Shown: positions 63,336-64,000 of the stretch, piece by piece | Position numbering within the stretch: position 1 is the stretch's first letter | How the letters are laid out: every line of letters starts with the position of its first letter | DNA from: Cytophagaceae bacterium | Lineage (GTDB): Bacteria > Bacteroidota > Bacteroidia > Cytophagales > Spirosomataceae | Length of the DNA: 64,000 nt | Assembly: GCA_016722655.1 (NCBI GenBank) | Contig: JADKIR010000004.1 | Coordinates: 2,480,001 to 2,544,000 of the forward strand | Direction: 5' to 3' | Program-made: the position numbers and the translations under genes | The notes under the pieces: model-generated | Database searches by the model: none | The model's input: the letters and a program-made list of their open reading frames with translations, nothing else | Told to the model about the DNA's origin: nothing

Positions 63336-64000
63336 TTACCTCGCCATAATAATCATTCCCAGGCCTACCAAATAGCAAATAAGCATGATATTGAGTAGGG
63401 TAGAAGTGCCTTTGGGTGCGTCTTTGAATTCTTTCCAAATGTAAATGCCCCAGATAGCGGCCACAATGGTAGCACCCTGGCCTAAACCATAAGAAATAGC
63501 TGCACCAGCTTTGTCGGATGCTAAAATGCTGAATGACATGCCTATACACCAGATGGCTCCACCCAAAATCCCCATCAAATGGCTTTTTTTTGTGCCTTTA
63601 AAATAGTCAGCGAAACTAACAGGAGAGCCCACAAAAGGCTTGTACATTAAAATAGTATTGATGATGAAATTACTCAGGAAGATTCCGACAGCAAATACTA
63701 CCACTGCTGTGTATGGGCTTAATTTTCCGGGAAGTGGATTTGTGAAATCGGGAAACATACTGTTTGCCACATATTTATAAAACAAACCCATCAATAAACC
63801 TGCGATCACGGAAAGGGCCAGGCCTTGAGTAGAAACTTTCGAGCCAGTTGACATTTTTCTATACGCCCGGGCATTGAGCAAAATAGCTGCAACCACTAAA
63901 GCCACCCCAATAAAAAGCAAAGTTGAATTTCCCAATGGATTGTCAAGGTAATTTACGATGACCCCCACTACCAGAGCCAGCCCAATTCCAACCGGAAAAG
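63336..64000 (-). CDS. GRP-family sugar transporter (partial)
   Basis: The frame continues to the right edge of the window without a start (codons up to ...GIGLALVVGVIV), so about 221 residues of the C-terminal part are present. Seven to eight transmembrane helices with motifs GLALSVIAGLLMGLFYKYVA, FAVGIFLSNFIINTILM and GILGGAIWCIGMSFSILA resemble the GRP/RhaT-like sugar uptake proteins (glucose or ribose). Substrate is not known. The internal GTG at 63968 is not the start, because the upstream codons are clearly transmembrane sequence. Confidence 0.8.
   Translation of the reverse strand, partial: FPVGIGLALVVGVIVNYLDNPLGNSTLLFIGVALVVAAILLNARAYRKMSTGSKVSTQGLALSVIAGLLMGLFYKYVANSMFPDFTNPLPGKLSPYTAVVVFAVGIFLSNFIINTILMYKPFVGSPVSFADYFKGTKKSHLMGILGGAIWCIGMSFSILASDKAGAAISYGLGQGATIVAAIWGIYIWKEFKDAPKGTSTLLNIMLICYLVGLGMIIMAR

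Noticed and set aside
64000..64000. Complete sugar transporter from GTG at 63968
   Set aside because: Upstream codons to the window end are in frame and clearly transmembrane, so the gene is cut by the window edge.

Overview
The window reads as chromosome of a Bacteroidota bacterium, most likely a Cytophagales-type aerobe (inference). The reasons are the DUF4290-murA pair, a TonB-dependent receptor followed by a DUF4249 lipoprotein, a birA / rsfS-ftsH arrangement, a 3-coathanger-stack secreted protein, promoters of the TAnnTTTG type, weak Shine-Dalgarno signals and low G+C. No ribosomal operon, prophage, CRISPR array or complete insertion sequence was seen.

Layout. 0-7.2 kb: GyrI-like and SRPBCC small proteins divergent from a GlxA-type AraC regulator, a periplasmic M16 peptidase, then DUF4290-murA. 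7.2-15.3 kb: secreted LacZ-type beta-galactosidase, a tRNA-Pro with a broken copy of its 3' half, a TonB receptor, an RluF-like pseudouridine synthase and a DEAD-box helicase. 15.5-28.3 kb: a patchwork in which ordinary genes (sdaA, a large repeat-rich secreted protein, a lipocalin-like lipoprotein, a P1 peptidase) alternate with AT-rich cassettes. 28.4-32 kb: trehalase, sugar transporter and divergent AraC regulator. 32-33.2 kb: an antitoxin / AbiEii-type nucleotidyltransferase pair. 33.3-54.5 kb: lysS, a GHL10 glycoside hydrolase, DinB and PD-(D/E)XK proteins, a 69-bp minisatellite next to a GxxExxY gene, a deacetylase-like protein, a GH63-type glucosidase, birA, rsfS, ftsH, an MG2-domain protein, ggt, an ABC permease, a universal stress protein and argS. 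54.6-64 kb: yicC, DUF4126, a LytS/LytTR two-component pair with its TonB receptor/DUF4249 target, a frameshifted Lrp regulator, a Fic protein and a sugar permease running off the end.

The most unusual part is 15.5-28.3 kb. Several short cassettes are bounded by a dispersed two-part repeat (a 'right' hairpin and a 'left' block with its own hairpin). Two of the cassettes carry headless C-terminal toxin tips that sit directly before genes that look like their immunity partners: a WHH-nuclease tip with a SUKH-type gene, and two tandem TNT-type tips each followed by a member of one small immunity-like family. Other cassettes carry a lipoprotein or membrane protein of unknown role. This looks like a dispersed store of orphan polymorphic-toxin/immunity modules with recognisable borders. 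No full-length parent toxin is in the window.

Two regulatory architectures are also clear: paired GTCCA direct repeats at the same distance from the -10-like box upstream of both the LytTR operon and the TonB receptor operon, and five alternating TGAGCTATA half-sites over the fic promoter.
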